From: Nocardioides limicola
GTDB lineage: Bacteria; Actinomycetota; Actinomycetes; Propionibacteriales; Nocardioidaceae
NCBI RefSeq assembly: GCF_016827675.1
Contig: NZ_JAERJA010000003.1
Location: forward strand, 434,001 to 498,000
Length of the DNA: 64,000 nucleotides
Direction of reading: 5' to 3'
Shown: positions 51,445-60,755 of the stretch, piece after piece
How the letters are laid out: every line of letters begins with the position of its first letter
Position numbering within the stretch: position 1 is the first letter of the stretch
Position numbers and translations under genes: made by a program
Notes under the pieces: model-generated
The model's database searches: none
The model's input: only the letters and a program-made list of their open reading frames with translations
Told to the model about the DNA's origin: nothing

Positions 51445-51654
51445 CTAACGGTCGTCGCCGTAGACGCCCGATTCCTTGGCTCGCGCGACCTTGCGCAGGT
51501 GCCGGACCAGGCTGAGCATCAGCAGGGCCACGGCGAGGATCAACAGGGCGAAGACGGCGAAGGCGGTCCACCCGGCCTTGACGTCTTCGGGCTTCGGGCC
51601 GTCCTCCATCACGGTCGCCCACACGGTGGCGGCGTGGATGATCAGCAGGTTCAT
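51445..51654 (-). CDS. Small single-pass membrane protein (Rv1083-like position)
   Basis: 69 residues, ATG 51654. One transmembrane helix (about 28-50) and a basic C-terminal tail ending ESGVYGDDR. It follows mca by a few bases. A small membrane protein beside mca is also present in mycobacteria (Rv1083), as I recall. Function unknown. Confidence 0.85.
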   Translation of the reverse strand: MNLLIIHAATVWATVMEDGPKPEDVKAGWTAFAVFALLILAVALLMLSLVRHLRKVARAKESGVYGDDR

Positions 51655-51661
51655 GAGGTCA

Positions 51662-52537
51662 TCATCCCGCGTCCGGGTCGATCCCGGCGAACAGGTCGCT
51701 CTCCGGGACGGGCGAGTCGACGTGGCTCACCACCAACTCGTAGTCCTCGGTGGGCCAGACCCGCTCCTGCAACTCTCGGGGCACCGCGAACCAGAACCCG
51801 TCCGGATCGATCTGGGTGGCGTGGGCCAGCAGCGCCTGGTCACGCACCCCGAAGTACTCCGCGCAGGGCACCCTCGTGGTGATCCGGGCGTCCCATTCGG
51901 GCTCGGGTTGCCACTGCTCCAGGCGCTCGGCCCACGGGGACTCCAGGTCGTGCTCGACCATCGCGTCGTGCAGCGCCTGCATCCGTGGTCGGTTGAAGGA
52001 GTGGTGGTAGTACAGCTTCAGCGGCTGCCACGGCGGCCCGGCCTCGGGGTAGAGATCCGGGTCCCCGGCCGCCTCGAACGCCGCCACGGACACCCGGTGG
52101 CACATGATGTGGTCCGGGTGCGGGTAGCCTCCTCGCTCGTCGTACGTGGTCACCACGTGCGGCCGGAACTGGCGGATCAGCCTGACCAGCGGGGCTGCGG
52201 CCTCCGCCAACGGCACCAGCGCGAAACAGCCCTCCGGCAGCGGCGGCTTGGGGTCGCCGTCGGGCCAGCCGGAGTCGACGAACCCGAGCCAGTCCTGGGT
52301 GACCCCGAGGATGTCCCGGGCTCGGGCCATCTCCTGTCGGCGGATCTCGGTGATGTTCGCGAGCACGTCGGGGCGGTCCATCTTCGGGTTCAGCACCGAG
52401 CCCCGTTCACCCCCGGTGCAGGTCACCACGTGTACGTCGACACCCTCGGCGACGTACTTCGCAGTCGAGGCAGCACCCTTGCTGGACTCGTCGTCGGGAT
52501 GAGCGTGCACGTGCATCAGGCGCAGTCCTCGCGGCAT
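51662..52537 (-). CDS. mca: Mycothiol S-conjugate amidase
   Basis: 291 residues, ATG 52537. LmbE/PIG-L fold with zinc motif AHPDDE at about 12-17 and HPDH later, plus [11 protein letters not shown] and VTCTGGERG. Length and the C-terminal block fit Mca rather than the deacetylase MshB. It cleaves mycothiol S-conjugates to mercapturic acids and glucosaminyl inositol during detoxification. Its presence shows a mycothiol-using actinomycete. Confidence 0.95.
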   Translation of the reverse strand: MPRGLRLMHVHAHPDDESSKGAASTAKYVAEGVDVHVVTCTGGERGSVLNPKMDRPDVLANITEIRRQEMARARDILGVTQDWLGFVDSGWPDGDPKPPLPEGCFALVPLAEAAAPLVRLIRQFRPHVVTTYDERGGYPHPDHIMCHRVSVAAFEAAGDPDLYPEAGPPWQPLKLYYHHSFNRPRMQALHDAMVEHDLESPWAERLEQWQPEPEWDARITTRVPCAEYFGVRDQALLAHATQIDPDGFWFAVPRELQERVWPTEDYELVVSHVDSPVPESDLFAGIDPDAG

Positions 52538-52560
52538 GGTCCCATCGTAGGGATGGCACG

Positions 52561-52971
52561 ATGAGACCCGTGACCGACCTCCTCGCCGACCGTTACGGAC
52601 GCAACCGTCCCTGGCTCCGGGTCGCCGTGGTGGCGGCCTCGGTGGCGGTCGCTGCCGCCTTCGGGGGGTGGCTGGCGTGGACGATGTGGTTCCACGGCAC
52701 TCCGGACGTCCGATCCACCCTGATCGCCTTCGAGGTGCGCAGCTCCCACGAGGCGGTGGCCAGGATCGACGTACGCCGCAAGGACGACGCCGTGGCCGCG
52801 ACCTGCAAGTTGCGCGCGTTCGCGACCGACCATCACGTGGTCGGTGAACTCAACGTGATCGTCTCGGCGGAGGAGCCGGTGGCGGGCGAGTACTCGATCC
52901 GCACCACCCGGGAGGCCACCTCGGTGGATCTGGTCGGCTGCACCACCGAGAACCAGCGGGTTCCTCGCTGA
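52561..52971 (+). CDS. DUF4307 membrane protein
   Basis: 136 residues from ATG 52561; GTG 52570 is an alternative. One membrane helix (about 20-42), then an exported domain. The position between mca and greA matches the DUF4307 family protein Rv1081c. No function is known for the family. Confidence 0.88.
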   Translation: MRPVTDLLADRYGRNRPWLRVAVVAASVAVAAAFGGWLAWTMWFHGTPDVRSTLIAFEVRSSHEAVARIDVRRKDDAVAATCKLRAFATDHHVVGELNVIVSAEEPVAGEYSIRTTREATSVDLVGCTTENQRVPR

Positions 52972-53055
52972 GGGTGTGGTCGATGACGCACGGGTGCGCT
53001 CCCGGCGTACTTGGTGGGCCGCCCGGCGTCGTGATGGGCAGAACTTCGCCCGGAT

Positions 53056-53129
53056 TGGTATCCTGTTCTCTCTGAACTGTCCCGCCGGGCCGGCCGACAG
53101 CGATACCGCGGAGCCGAGTGGCCCGGCGG
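53056..53129 (+). promoter_or_regulatory. Extended -10 promoter and leader hairpin of greA
   Basis: TGGTATCCT (53056-53064) is a good extended -10. A transcript from about 53071 would have a leader of about 160 bases. It begins with a perfect 10-bp stem CCGCCGGGCC / GGCCCGGCGG (53082-53091, 53120-53129) with a 28-base loop. Confidence 0.55.
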
Positions 53130-53233
53130 TTCTGCATTCTCCGGGCCTTGGAGAGGCAGAGCGTGGTCCGGACCGTCCGGACACCGAGATAAGCAAGCGC
53201 AGGGCCGCCGGCCCCGCGCCCCAGGAGATGACG

Positions 53234-53743
53234 ATGCCTCAGTCGACCGAGTCCGACACCGTCTGGCTCACCCAGGACGCCAGGGACAAGCTCGCCGCCG
53301 AGCTCGCTGACCTCAAGGGTCCCAAGCGGCAGGAGATCATCGCCCGGATCAGTTCTGCCCGCGACGAGGGCGACCTGAAGGAGAACGGCGGCTACCACTC
53401 CGCGCGCGAGGAGCAGGGCAAGCTCGAGGGGCAGATCGCCAAGCTCGAGGACATCCTGCGCCGCGCCAAGGTCGGTGGCGAACTCCCCTCCGATGGCAGC
53501 ATCGCCCCCGGCATGAAGGTGACCTACAAGTTCGTCGGCGACGACGACGATGAGGCCGAGGAGTTCCTGCTCGGCGCCCGCGAGATGGAGGACACCACCG
53601 AGGGCCTCAAGGTCTACTCGCCGCAGTCCCCGCTCGGCGGCGCCATCATCGGCGCCCGCCAGGGTGACACGGTCAGCTACGAGGCGCCCACCGGCAAGAT
53701 CCTCGAGGTCGTCATCCTCGACGCCGCCCCGTTCGCCGACTGA
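53234..53743 (+). CDS. greA: Transcription elongation factor GreA
   Basis: 169 residues from ATG 53234, 6 bases after AGGAG; the ATG at 53228 is too near that site. N-terminal coiled coil with the acidic tip (EGDLKENGGYHSAREEQ) and the C-terminal FKBP-like domain with SPLGGAIIGARQGD. It rescues backtracked RNA polymerase by stimulating transcript cleavage. Confidence 0.97.
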   Translation: MPQSTESDTVWLTQDARDKLAAELADLKGPKRQEIIARISSARDEGDLKENGGYHSAREEQGKLEGQIAKLEDILRRAKVGGELPSDGSIAPGMKVTYKFVGDDDDEAEEFLLGAREMEDTTEGLKVYSPQSPLGGAIIGARQGDTVSYEAPTGKILEVVILDAAPFAD

Positions 53744-53754
53744 CCACGGGTGAG

Positions 53755-54960
53755 TCAGCGGCGGACGCGGTAGCCGGAGTTGGCCAGTCGGGCCAGTACG
53801 GCGCTGGCGTGGCCCTCGCCTCGGGTCTCGACGTGGACGTGCACCTCGACCTCATCCAGGTGAAGTTGCGGCGAGAGTCTCTCGTGGGCGACCTCGAGGA
53901 CGTTGCAGCCCGCGGCCGCCAACTCCGACAGCAGTCCGGCGAGCCCACCGGGATGGTCGGGGATGTACACCTGCAGGTGCAGGTAGCGACCGGCTGCGGC
54001 CATGCCGTGCCGGATCACCTTGCCGAGCAGCAGCGGGTCGATGTTGCCGCCGGACAGGATGGCCACCGTCGGCGTGACCGCGATCCTCGGGTCGTCGAGC
54101 AGCGCCGCCACGGCCACCGCTCCGGCCGGCTCCACGATCAGCTTGGCGCGCTCCATCAGCGCCAGCAGCGCCCGTGAGATCGATTCCTCGGAGACGGTGA
54201 GCACGTCGTCGACGTACTTCTGCACCATCTCGAAGCACAGGTCACCCGGCCGGGCAACGGCGATCCCGTCGGCCATCGTGTTCAGGTTGGCCAGCTCCTG
54301 CGGCTTCCCGGCAGCCAGTGACGGGGGGTACGCCGCAGCCTTCTCCGCCTGGACCCCGATCACCCGTACGTCGGGTCGCAACTGCTTCACCGCCGCCGCG
54401 ACCCCGCCGAGGAAGCCGCCGCCCCCGGTGGGCACCAGCACGGTGGCCACGTCCGGGACCTGGTCGATGATCTCCAGCCCGCAGGTGCCCTGGCCGGCGA
54501 GGATGTCGGCATGGTCGAAGGGGTGGATGAGCACAGCCCCGGTCTCGGCCGCGTACTCGTGGGCGCGTCGCAGGCTCGCCGAGAGGGCGTCGCCGTGGAA
54601 CACCACGTTGGCGCCGTAGGCGCGGGTGGCGCGCTCCTTCGGGATCGGGGCGCCCTCGGGCATGAAGACGGTCGCCTCGATGCCCAACGTCTGAGCGGCC
54701 AGGGCGACGCCCTGGGCGTGGTTGCCGGCGGAGGCGGCGACGACCCCGCGAGCTCGTTCCTCCGCGGAGAGCCGCGCCATCCGCACGAAGGCACCGCGGA
54801 TCTTGAACGAGCCGGTGCGTTGCAGGTTCTCGCACTTGAGGTGCACCGGCCCGCCGAGCAGGGCGGAGAGCCACCGCGACTCCTCCATCGGGGTGCGCAC
54901 CGCGATCCGCTCCAGCAGCACCGCCGCGGCGCGGACGTCGTCGAGCCTCACCCCGGTCAT
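53755..54960 (-). CDS. ilvA: Threonine ammonia-lyase (dehydratase)
   Basis: 401 residues, ATG 54960. PLP lysine in GSFKIRGAF, AGNHAQG, glycine loop PTGGGGFLGG, and a C-terminal ACT-like domain (from about 325, QVYIPDHPGGLAGLLSELA). It converts threonine to 2-oxobutyrate for isoleucine synthesis. One ACT-like domain suggests a short regulated form. It converges on greA and lies 10 bases after metB on the same strand. Confidence 0.95.
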   Translation of the reverse strand: MTGVRLDDVRAAAVLLERIAVRTPMEESRWLSALLGGPVHLKCENLQRTGSFKIRGAFVRMARLSAEERARGVVAASAGNHAQGVALAAQTLGIEATVFMPEGAPIPKERATRAYGANVVFHGDALSASLRRAHEYAAETGAVLIHPFDHADILAGQGTCGLEIIDQVPDVATVLVPTGGGGFLGGVAAAVKQLRPDVRVIGVQAEKAAAYPPSLAAGKPQELANLNTMADGIAVARPGDLCFEMVQKYVDDVLTVSEESISRALLALMERAKLIVEPAGAVAVAALLDDPRIAVTPTVAILSGGNIDPLLLGKVIRHGMAAAGRYLHLQVYIPDHPGGLAGLLSELAAAGCNVLEVAHERLSPQLHLDEVEVHVHVETRGEGHASAVLARLANSGYRVRR

Positions 54961-54970
54961 CGTGGCCCCG

Positions 54971-56125
54971 TCATCGGCCCAGGGCCTGGGCGAGGTCGGC
55001 GATCAGGTCGTCGGCGTTCTCGATGCCGACGCTGAGCCGGATCAGGTCCGCGGGCACCTCCAGGTCGGTGCCGGCCACCGAGGCGTGCGTCATCCGGCCC
55101 GGATGCTCGATCAGCGACTCGATGCCGCCGAGGGACTCGGCCAGCGTGAACACCTCGGTGCGCTCGCAGACGGCCAGCGCTGCCTGCTCACCTCCAGCCA
55201 CTCGGAACGAGACGATGCCACCGAACCGGCGCATCTGCCGGGCGGCCACCTGGTGGCCGGGGTGGTCGGGAAGGCTGGGGTGGATCACCTGAGCGACGGC
55301 GTCGTGTCCGTTGAGGAAGTCCACCACCTTCTCGGCGTTGTCGCAGTGCCGGTCCATCCGCACCGCAAGTGTCTTGAGGCCGCGGTGGGTGAGGAAGCAG
55401 TCGAAGGGTCCGGCCACGGCGCCCATCGCGTTCTGATGGAAGCGGATCGGCTCGGCGATGGCGGCGTCGTTGACGACCACGGCACCGCCGACCACGTCGG
55501 AGTGGCCGCCGATGTACTTGGTGGTCGAGTGCACGACCACGTCGGCGCCCAGCGCGAGCGGTCGCTGCAGGTACGGCGAGGCGAAGGTGTTGTCCACGAC
55601 CAGCAGCGCCCCGGCCGCGTGCGCGACCTCGGCGATGGCCGCGATGTCGCCGATGGTGAGCATCGGGTTCGTCGGTGTCTCGACCCAGACCATCGTGGTC
55701 TCCCCCGGCCGGATGGCGGCGGCGATGGCGTCGACGTCGTCCACCGGGGCGGGGGTGTGCGCCAGACCCCAGCGGGCCGCGACCTTGTCGAAGAGCCGGA
55801 AGGTGCCGCCGTACGCATCGTCGGGGATCACCACATGGTCACCCGGGCCGCACAGCGCCCGCAGCACGGTGTCCTCGGCCGCCAGCCCGGAGGCGAACGC
55901 GAAGCCGTCGCTGCCTTCCTCGACCGCCGCCAGCGCGCCCTCCAGCGCAGTCCGGGTCGGGTTCGCCGAACGGCTGTACTCATACCCCGACCGCAGTCCC
56001 CCGACCCCGTCCTGCTTGTAGGTGGAGGTCGCGTGGATCGGCGGGATCACCGCTCCGGTGGTGGGGTCCGGGGTGTAGCCGGCGTGGATGGCTCGAGTCT
56101 CGAAGGCGGCATCGCGATGGGTCAC
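54971..56125 (-). CDS. metB: Cystathionine gamma-synthase (or gamma-lyase)
   Basis: 384 residues, GTG start. PLP lysine in [19 protein letters not shown](T) substrate block and ETPTNPML. Synthase and lyase are hard to tell apart by eye; the position near greA and mca matches Rv1079 metB. With cbs at 62745 the region covers transsulfuration between homocysteine and cysteine. Confidence 0.93.
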   Translation of the reverse strand: MTHRDAAFETRAIHAGYTPDPTTGAVIPPIHATSTYKQDGVGGLRSGYEYSRSANPTRTALEGALAAVEEGSDGFAFASGLAAEDTVLRALCGPGDHVVIPDDAYGGTFRLFDKVAARWGLAHTPAPVDDVDAIAAAIRPGETTMVWVETPTNPMLTIGDIAAIAEVAHAAGALLVVDNTFASPYLQRPLALGADVVVHSTTKYIGGHSDVVGGAVVVNDAAIAEPIRFHQNAMGAVAGPFDCFLTHRGLKTLAVRMDRHCDNAEKVVDFLNGHDAVAQVIHPSLPDHPGHQVAARQMRRFGGIVSFRVAGGEQAALAVCERTEVFTLAESLGGIESLIEHPGRMTHASVAGTDLEVPADLIRLSVGIENADDLIADLAQALGR

Positions 56126-56198
56126 CCTCCGAGCGTAACGCTGCCGACTCGGCGCAACCGTCGGCGAGGGTCACGGGCCACTCGGTAGGGTCAGCCGG

Positions 56199-58202
56199 GT
56201 GAGCATTCTTGACGACGCCCTCGCTGGCATGGACCACGATGTCCGCCCCCAGGACGACCTCTTCGGTCACGTCAACGGCCGCTGGCTGGCCGAGGCGGAG
56301 ATCCCCGCCGACCGCTCCAGTTGGGGGCCGTTCGTGCAGTTGGCCGACCGGGCCGAGGAGCAGGTGCGCGCGATCATCGAGGAGTGTGCGGCGGGGGTCT
56401 CGACAGGCTCGACCAACGACACCAGTGCGGCGGGGGTCTCGCTCGCCGAGGACGACGCCGCGAAGATCGGCGCCCTCTATGCGACCTTCATGGACACCGA
56501 CCGGGTCAACGAACTCGGCATCACTCCGGCACGGCCACTGCTGGACGCCGTGGCCGGACTGCGGGACCTGCGCGACGTGGCTGCCTTCACCGGCGAGTTC
56601 GAGCGGATCGGGGGCAGCGGCCTCTTCGGGTCCTACGTGGACAGCGACGACCGCGACTCCGACCGCTACCTGGTGAACCTCACCCAGGGCGGGCTCGGAC
56701 TCCCTGACGAGTCCTACTACCGGGACGAGAAGTTCGCCGAGATCCGGGAGGCGTACGTCGGGTACCTGACGCGGATGTTCCGGCTGGTCCCGGCGCCGGC
56801 GGTGGTGCCCGATCCGGAGGCCGGCGCAGCCGCGGTACTGGCCCTGGAGACCCGGCTGGCGACCGGGCACTGGGAGCGTGCGGAGACCCGGGACGTGCAG
56901 AAGACCTACAACCTGACCACCCTGGACGAGTTGCAGAGCCTCTGCCCCGCGTTCGACTTCCACGCCTGGGTCACCAACCTCTCCGGCGGCAAGCACACCG
57001 CCGAGACACTGGTGGCCGAGTGCTGTGTCCGGCAGCCGTCGTACCTGACCCACCTCTCCGGTGTCCTCGAGGAGACGCCGCTGGCCACCTGGCAGGTGTG
57101 GCTGACCGCCCGGGTGCTGCGGGCGCTGGCGCCGTACCTCACCGACGAACTGGTGGAGGCCAACTTCGACTTCTACGGCCGCACCCTGTCCGGCACCCCG
57201 GAGCTGCGGGCGCGCTGGAAGCGCGGCGTCAGCCTGGTGGAGGGCGCCCTGGGTGAGGCGGTGGGCCGGATCTACGTGGCCCGACACTTCCCGCCGGAGT
57301 CCAAGGCGCTGATGGACGACCTGGTGGCCAACCTGCTGGTCGCCTACCGCGAGTCGATCTCGGTGCTGGACTGGATGGGTGAGGAGACCAAGCAGCGGGC
57401 GTTCGAGAAGCTGGAGACGTTCCGGCCCAAGATCGGCTACCCGGAGAAGTTCCGGGACTACTCCGGACTCACCATCGTCCCCGGCGACCTGCTCGGCAAC
57501 GTGGCCGCGTCGTCGGCCTTCGAGACCGACCGGCAGCTCGCCAAGATCGGCTCACCGGTCGACCGCGACGAGTGGTTCATGCTCCCGCAGACCGTGAACG
57601 CCTACTACAACCCCGGCACCAACGAGATCTGCTTCCCTGCCGGCATCCTGCAGAAGCCGTTCTTCGCCCCCGACGCACACCCGGCCGAGAACTACGGCGG
57701 CATCGGCGCAGTGATCGGCCACGAGATCGGCCACGGCTTCGACGACAACGGCGCGCAGTACGACGGCGCCGGGAACCTGAACGACTGGTGGACCGCCGAC
57801 GACAAGGCGGCCTTCGAGGTCAAGTCGAAGGCGCTGATCGCCCAGTACGACGTGCTGGAGCCACGGAACCTGCCCGGTGAGACCGTGAACGGGGCGTTGA
57901 CCGTCGGCGAGAACATCGGCGACCTGGGCGGGATCACCATCGCCCACACCGCCTACCTGATCGCCACCGGTCAGGCCGCGAGCGTCGAGGACCGTCGGCG
58001 CCTCTTCACCAACTGGGCGTTCGTCTGGCGCACCAAGCGCCGGCTGGAGCAGGAGCGGCAGTACCTGACTGTCGACCCGCACTCGCCGGCGGAGTTCCGG
58101 GCCAACATCGTCCGCAACCTCGACGAGTTCCACGAGGTGTTCGGGACCGCGCCCGGCGACGGGCTGTGGATGGAGCCCGCCGACCGGATCCGGATCTGGT
58201 GA
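56199..58202 (+). CDS. M13-family zinc metallopeptidase (neprilysin/PepO type)
   Basis: 667 residues, GTG start. Zinc motif HEIGH at 508-512 and ENIGD with the third ligand Glu571; NAYYNPGTNEICFPAGILQ before it is the family block. No signal peptide, so probably a cytoplasmic oligopeptidase like PepO. Residues about 64-81 contain an extra repeated segment (AAGVSTGSTNDTSAAGVS), see the repeat at 56387. Confidence 0.95.
   Translation: MSILDDALAGMDHDVRPQDDLFGHVNGRWLAEAEIPADRSSWGPFVQLADRAEEQVRAIIEECAAGVSTGSTNDTSAAGVSLAEDDAAKIGALYATFMDTDRVNELGITPARPLLDAVAGLRDLRDVAAFTGEFERIGGSGLFGSYVDSDDRDSDRYLVNLTQGGLGLPDESYYRDEKFAEIREAYVGYLTRMFRLVPAPAVVPDPEAGAAAVLALETRLATGHWERAETRDVQKTYNLTTLDELQSLCPAFDFHAWVTNLSGGKHTAETLVAECCVRQPSYLTHLSGVLEETPLATWQVWLTARVLRALAPYLTDELVEANFDFYGRTLSGTPELRARWKRGVSLVEGALGEAVGRIYVARHFPPESKALMDDLVANLLVAYRESISVLDWMGEETKQRAFEKLETFRPKIGYPEKFRDYSGLTIVPGDLLGNVAASSAFETDRQLAKIGSPVDRDEWFMLPQTVNAYYNPGTNEICFPAGILQKPFFAPDAHPAENYGGIGAVIGHEIGHGFDDNGAQYDGAGNLNDWWTADDKAAFEVKSKALIAQYDVLEPRNLPGETVNGALTVGENIGDLGGITIAHTAYLIATGQAASVEDRRRLFTNWAFVWRTKRRLEQERQYLTVDPHSPAEFRANIVRNLDEFHEVFGTAPGDGLWMEPADRIRIW
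56387..56441 (+). repeat. In-frame 39-base insertion flanked by a 16-base direct repeat in the M13 gene
   Basis: TGCGGCGGGGGTCTCG occurs at 56387-56402 and 56426-56441, 39 bases apart (13 codons). Between them lies GACAGGCTCGACCAACGA. GGTCTCGACAGGCTCGACCA resembles the short dispersed palindromes common in actinobacterial genomes. It may be a REP-like element that inserted and was tolerated. Confidence 0.7.
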
Positions 58203-58206
58203 GGCC

Positions 58207-58776
58207 TCAGCGGTTGCGCCGCTGCTGCTCCCAGTCGGCGCGCAGCAGCTCGTACTCGACCTCACCGCTCTCGGTGCCGGGGATGGGATCCTCGAACTCC
58301 CGGTGGAAGGTGCGCGCGTAGCGCAGCCCGACCTTCTCCAGCACTCGTCGCGAGGCGGCGTTGACGGCCATCGTCTCGGCGAACACGCGTCGGGCACCGG
58401 ACTCGGCGAACGCCTTGTCGACCAGCACCTGCGCCGCCTCGGTGGCGTAGCCCTGCCCCCAGGCGTCGCGTCGGAGCCGGTAGCCGAGCTCGGGCTCGTC
58501 ACTGGGGTCTCCGTCGCGGGGCCGCATGCTGACCCAGCCGATGAAGTCGCCGGTCTCCTTCTCCAGCGCCGCCCAGTGTCCGTACCCGTCGAAGAGCGTG
58601 TAGTACTCCAGGAACCGCGGCAGGATGATCTTCTCGATCTCGGCCCTCGCGGTGGGCCGACCGTGGGTCAGGAACCGCATCACCTCGGGGTCGCTGTCGA
58701 GCTCGACGAGCAGGTCGGCATCACCGGCGGTGAACCGGCGAAGGACCAGACGTCGGGTGCTGCAGAAGATCTCCAT
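58207..58776 (-). CDS. GNAT-family N-acetyltransferase (RimJ/RimL-like)
   Basis: 189 residues from ATG 58776; the longer reading has no ribosome site or homology. [15 protein letters not shown] start, [19 protein letters not shown] acetyl-CoA loop, [14 protein letters not shown]. Typical RimJ/RimL-type acetyltransferase, substrate unknown. It converges on the M13 gene. Confidence 0.9.
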   Translation of the reverse strand: MEIFCSTRRLVLRRFTAGDADLLVELDSDPEVMRFLTHGRPTARAEIEKIILPRFLEYYTLFDGYGHWAALEKETGDFIGWVSMRPRDGDPSDEPELGYRLRRDAWGQGYATEAAQVLVDKAFAESGARRVFAETMAVNAASRRVLEKVGLRYARTFHREFEDPIPGTESGEVEYELLRADWEQQRRNR

Positions 58777-58888
58777 GGCGTCCGTGAGTATTCCGCGCCG
58801 GACCCCGTCGCGTCGAACCGGCAGCCCGAAAGGCGGCCACTCCCCGGGGTTGCGCGGCCGGGCAGAATGGAGCCCGGAGGTGTCGTCA

Positions 58889-59533
58889 ATGTTCTTCGTC
58901 AAGATGACCGAAGTGGTCGATCCGAGCCAGGCCCTGCCCGGACGGGACGCGCCGCCCTTCGAGCTGCCGGAGCGGCACGCGGTGCTCGATGCGCCACTGG
59001 TGACCGACGAGGTGCCCGACTCGATGGCGGTGGCGGTCTTCGGCCTCGGCTGCTTCTGGGGCGCTGAGGAGATCTTCTGGCAACTGCCGGGCGTCTGGTC
59101 CACCTCGGTCGGATACGCCGGCGGCCACACCCCACACCCGACGTACGAGGAGGTGTGCAGTGGCCGCACCGGGCACACCGAGGCGGTCCGGGTCGTCTAC
59201 GACCCCGACGTGGTCTCCTTCGACACGCTGGTGCGCACCTTCTTCGAGGTGCACGACCCGACCCAGGGGATGCGGCAGGGCAACGACACCGGCACCCAGT
59301 ACCGGTCCGCGATCTACGTCACCGACGCGGCCCAGGAGGCCACCGCCCGGCGGATCGCCGCGGCGTACCAGCCGGTGCTGACCGAGCGCGGTCATGGCCC
59401 GATCACCACCGAGATCGCCCCGGCCGGCGACTACTTCTATGCCGAACCGCACCACCAGCAGTATCTGCACAAGGTGCCGCACGGCTACCGGTGTCACGCC
59501 GCCACCGGGGTGCCGGTGCCGGCTGACGCGTAG
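58889..59533 (+). CDS. msrA: Peptide methionine (S)-S-oxide reductase
   Basis: 214 residues; ATG 58889 behind GGAGG. Catalytic GCFWGAEE at about 53-60, [22 protein letters not shown] and HHQQYLHK are intact. It repairs oxidised methionine. Single MsrA domain; no fused MsrB. Confidence 0.96.
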   Translation: MFFVKMTEVVDPSQALPGRDAPPFELPERHAVLDAPLVTDEVPDSMAVAVFGLGCFWGAEEIFWQLPGVWSTSVGYAGGHTPHPTYEEVCSGRTGHTEAVRVVYDPDVVSFDTLVRTFFEVHDPTQGMRQGNDTGTQYRSAIYVTDAAQEATARRIAAAYQPVLTERGHGPITTEIAPAGDYFYAEPHHQQYLHKVPHGYRCHAATGVPVPADA

Positions 59534-59536
59534 TCC

Positions 59537-60664
59537 TCAGTCGACGGCGGCCGCCATCCGGCGTACCGCCTCGGTGAGCACCTCGGCTGAGGTGGCCAGG
59601 TTGACACGCACCCACTGTCCGGCGTCGGGGGCGTAGCGCTGGCCGCCGGTGACCGCGACCCGCCCCCGGGCCAGGAAGGCTGCGGCCGGGTCGGCCAGGT
59701 CGAGGGCGGCGCAGTCCAGCCAGGCCAGATAGGTCGCCTCGGCGGGAGCCATCCGGACCCCGGGCAGGTGCGTGGCGAGCAACTGCCCGAAGAGGGCCCG
59801 ACGGTCGTCGATCTCACCGAGCAGCTGGTCCAGCCACGCCTCGCCGTGCGCGAAGGCGGCCTGCTGCGCCTGCACCGCGATGTGGTTGGCCCCGTGGGTG
59901 ATCGTCGGATGGACCTGGCTGAGCAGCGTGCAGGCGGGGCCGGGGACGGCCAGCGCGGCCTTGAGGCCGGCCAGGTTCCAGGCCTTCGACGCACTGACCA
60001 GGCTGATGCCACCGGCCGCCTCGGGCAAGGTCAGGTACGGCGTGAACGTCACCCCGGGCCGGACCAGCGGGGCGTGGATCTCATCGGAGATCACCTGCAC
60101 CCCGTGGGCGTCGGCCAACTCGGCGAGCCCCACCAGCTCCGCGGCGGTGTGCACGGTGCCGGTCGGGTTCTGCGGGTTGCACAGCAGGTACACCGACCCC
60201 GGCCCGGCGTCGGCGAAGGCGCGGGCGAGGGCGTCGGGGTCGAGACGGTGATCCGCGGTCAGCGGCGCGTGCACCGGACGTCGGCCGACCGCGTCCACGA
60301 ATCCGTGGAACGCGTCGTAGCACGGCGGGCTGAGCACGACGGCACCCTCGGGCGGGGTGAGCACGCGGATCAGTTCGGCGGCGCCGATCATCACGTCGGG
60401 CACGCTCAGCACCGTGGCCGGGTCCGGCTGCCACGCCCAGCGACGCGCCGCGAAGTCGGCGAACGCCTCGGCGAAGCCGCGCACGTCGGCGTACCCGGTG
60501 TCCCCGCGGGTCACCGCAGCGGTCACCGCCGACACCACGTCCGGGCACGGTCGGGCATCCATCTCCGCCACCCAGACCGGCAGCACGTCGGCCGGGTAGG
60601 CGTGCCACTTGATGCTGGTGCGGGTCCGTCGCAGTTCGTCGAGGGCGAGGCCGAGGATCTCCAC
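59537..60664 (-). CDS. PLP-dependent aminotransferase, MalY/PatB family (C-S lyase)
   Basis: 375 residues, GTG start. PLP lysine in SASKAWNLAGLK, SDEIHAPL, CNPQNPTG; the WxAEMD near the N-terminus (VWVAEMDARP) is the MalY/PatB mark. Likely a cystathionine beta-lyase or related C-S lyase. It converges with msrA, three bases apart. Confidence 0.93.
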   Translation of the reverse strand: MEILGLALDELRRTRTSIKWHAYPADVLPVWVAEMDARPCPDVVSAVTAAVTRGDTGYADVRGFAEAFADFAARRWAWQPDPATVLSVPDVMIGAAELIRVLTPPEGAVVLSPPCYDAFHGFVDAVGRRPVHAPLTADHRLDPDALARAFADAGPGSVYLLCNPQNPTGTVHTAAELVGLAELADAHGVQVISDEIHAPLVRPGVTFTPYLTLPEAAGGISLVSASKAWNLAGLKAALAVPGPACTLLSQVHPTITHGANHIAVQAQQAAFAHGEAWLDQLLGEIDDRRALFGQLLATHLPGVRMAPAEATYLAWLDCAALDLADPAAAFLARGRVAVTGGQRYAPDAGQWVRVNLATSAEVLTEAVRRMAAAVD

Positions 60665-60755
60665 ACGGCCGACTCTAGGACCCGGCCGGCAATGCGGGCG
60701 TCACCAGCGGGCGTCCTGCCGCCGCGTTTCAGGGCCCATCCCCTAGATTGTCGCC

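Noticed and set aside
56126..56198. SAM riboswitch before metB
   Set aside because: The leader is at most about 70 bases and shows no SAM-type core; no candidate fold was seen.
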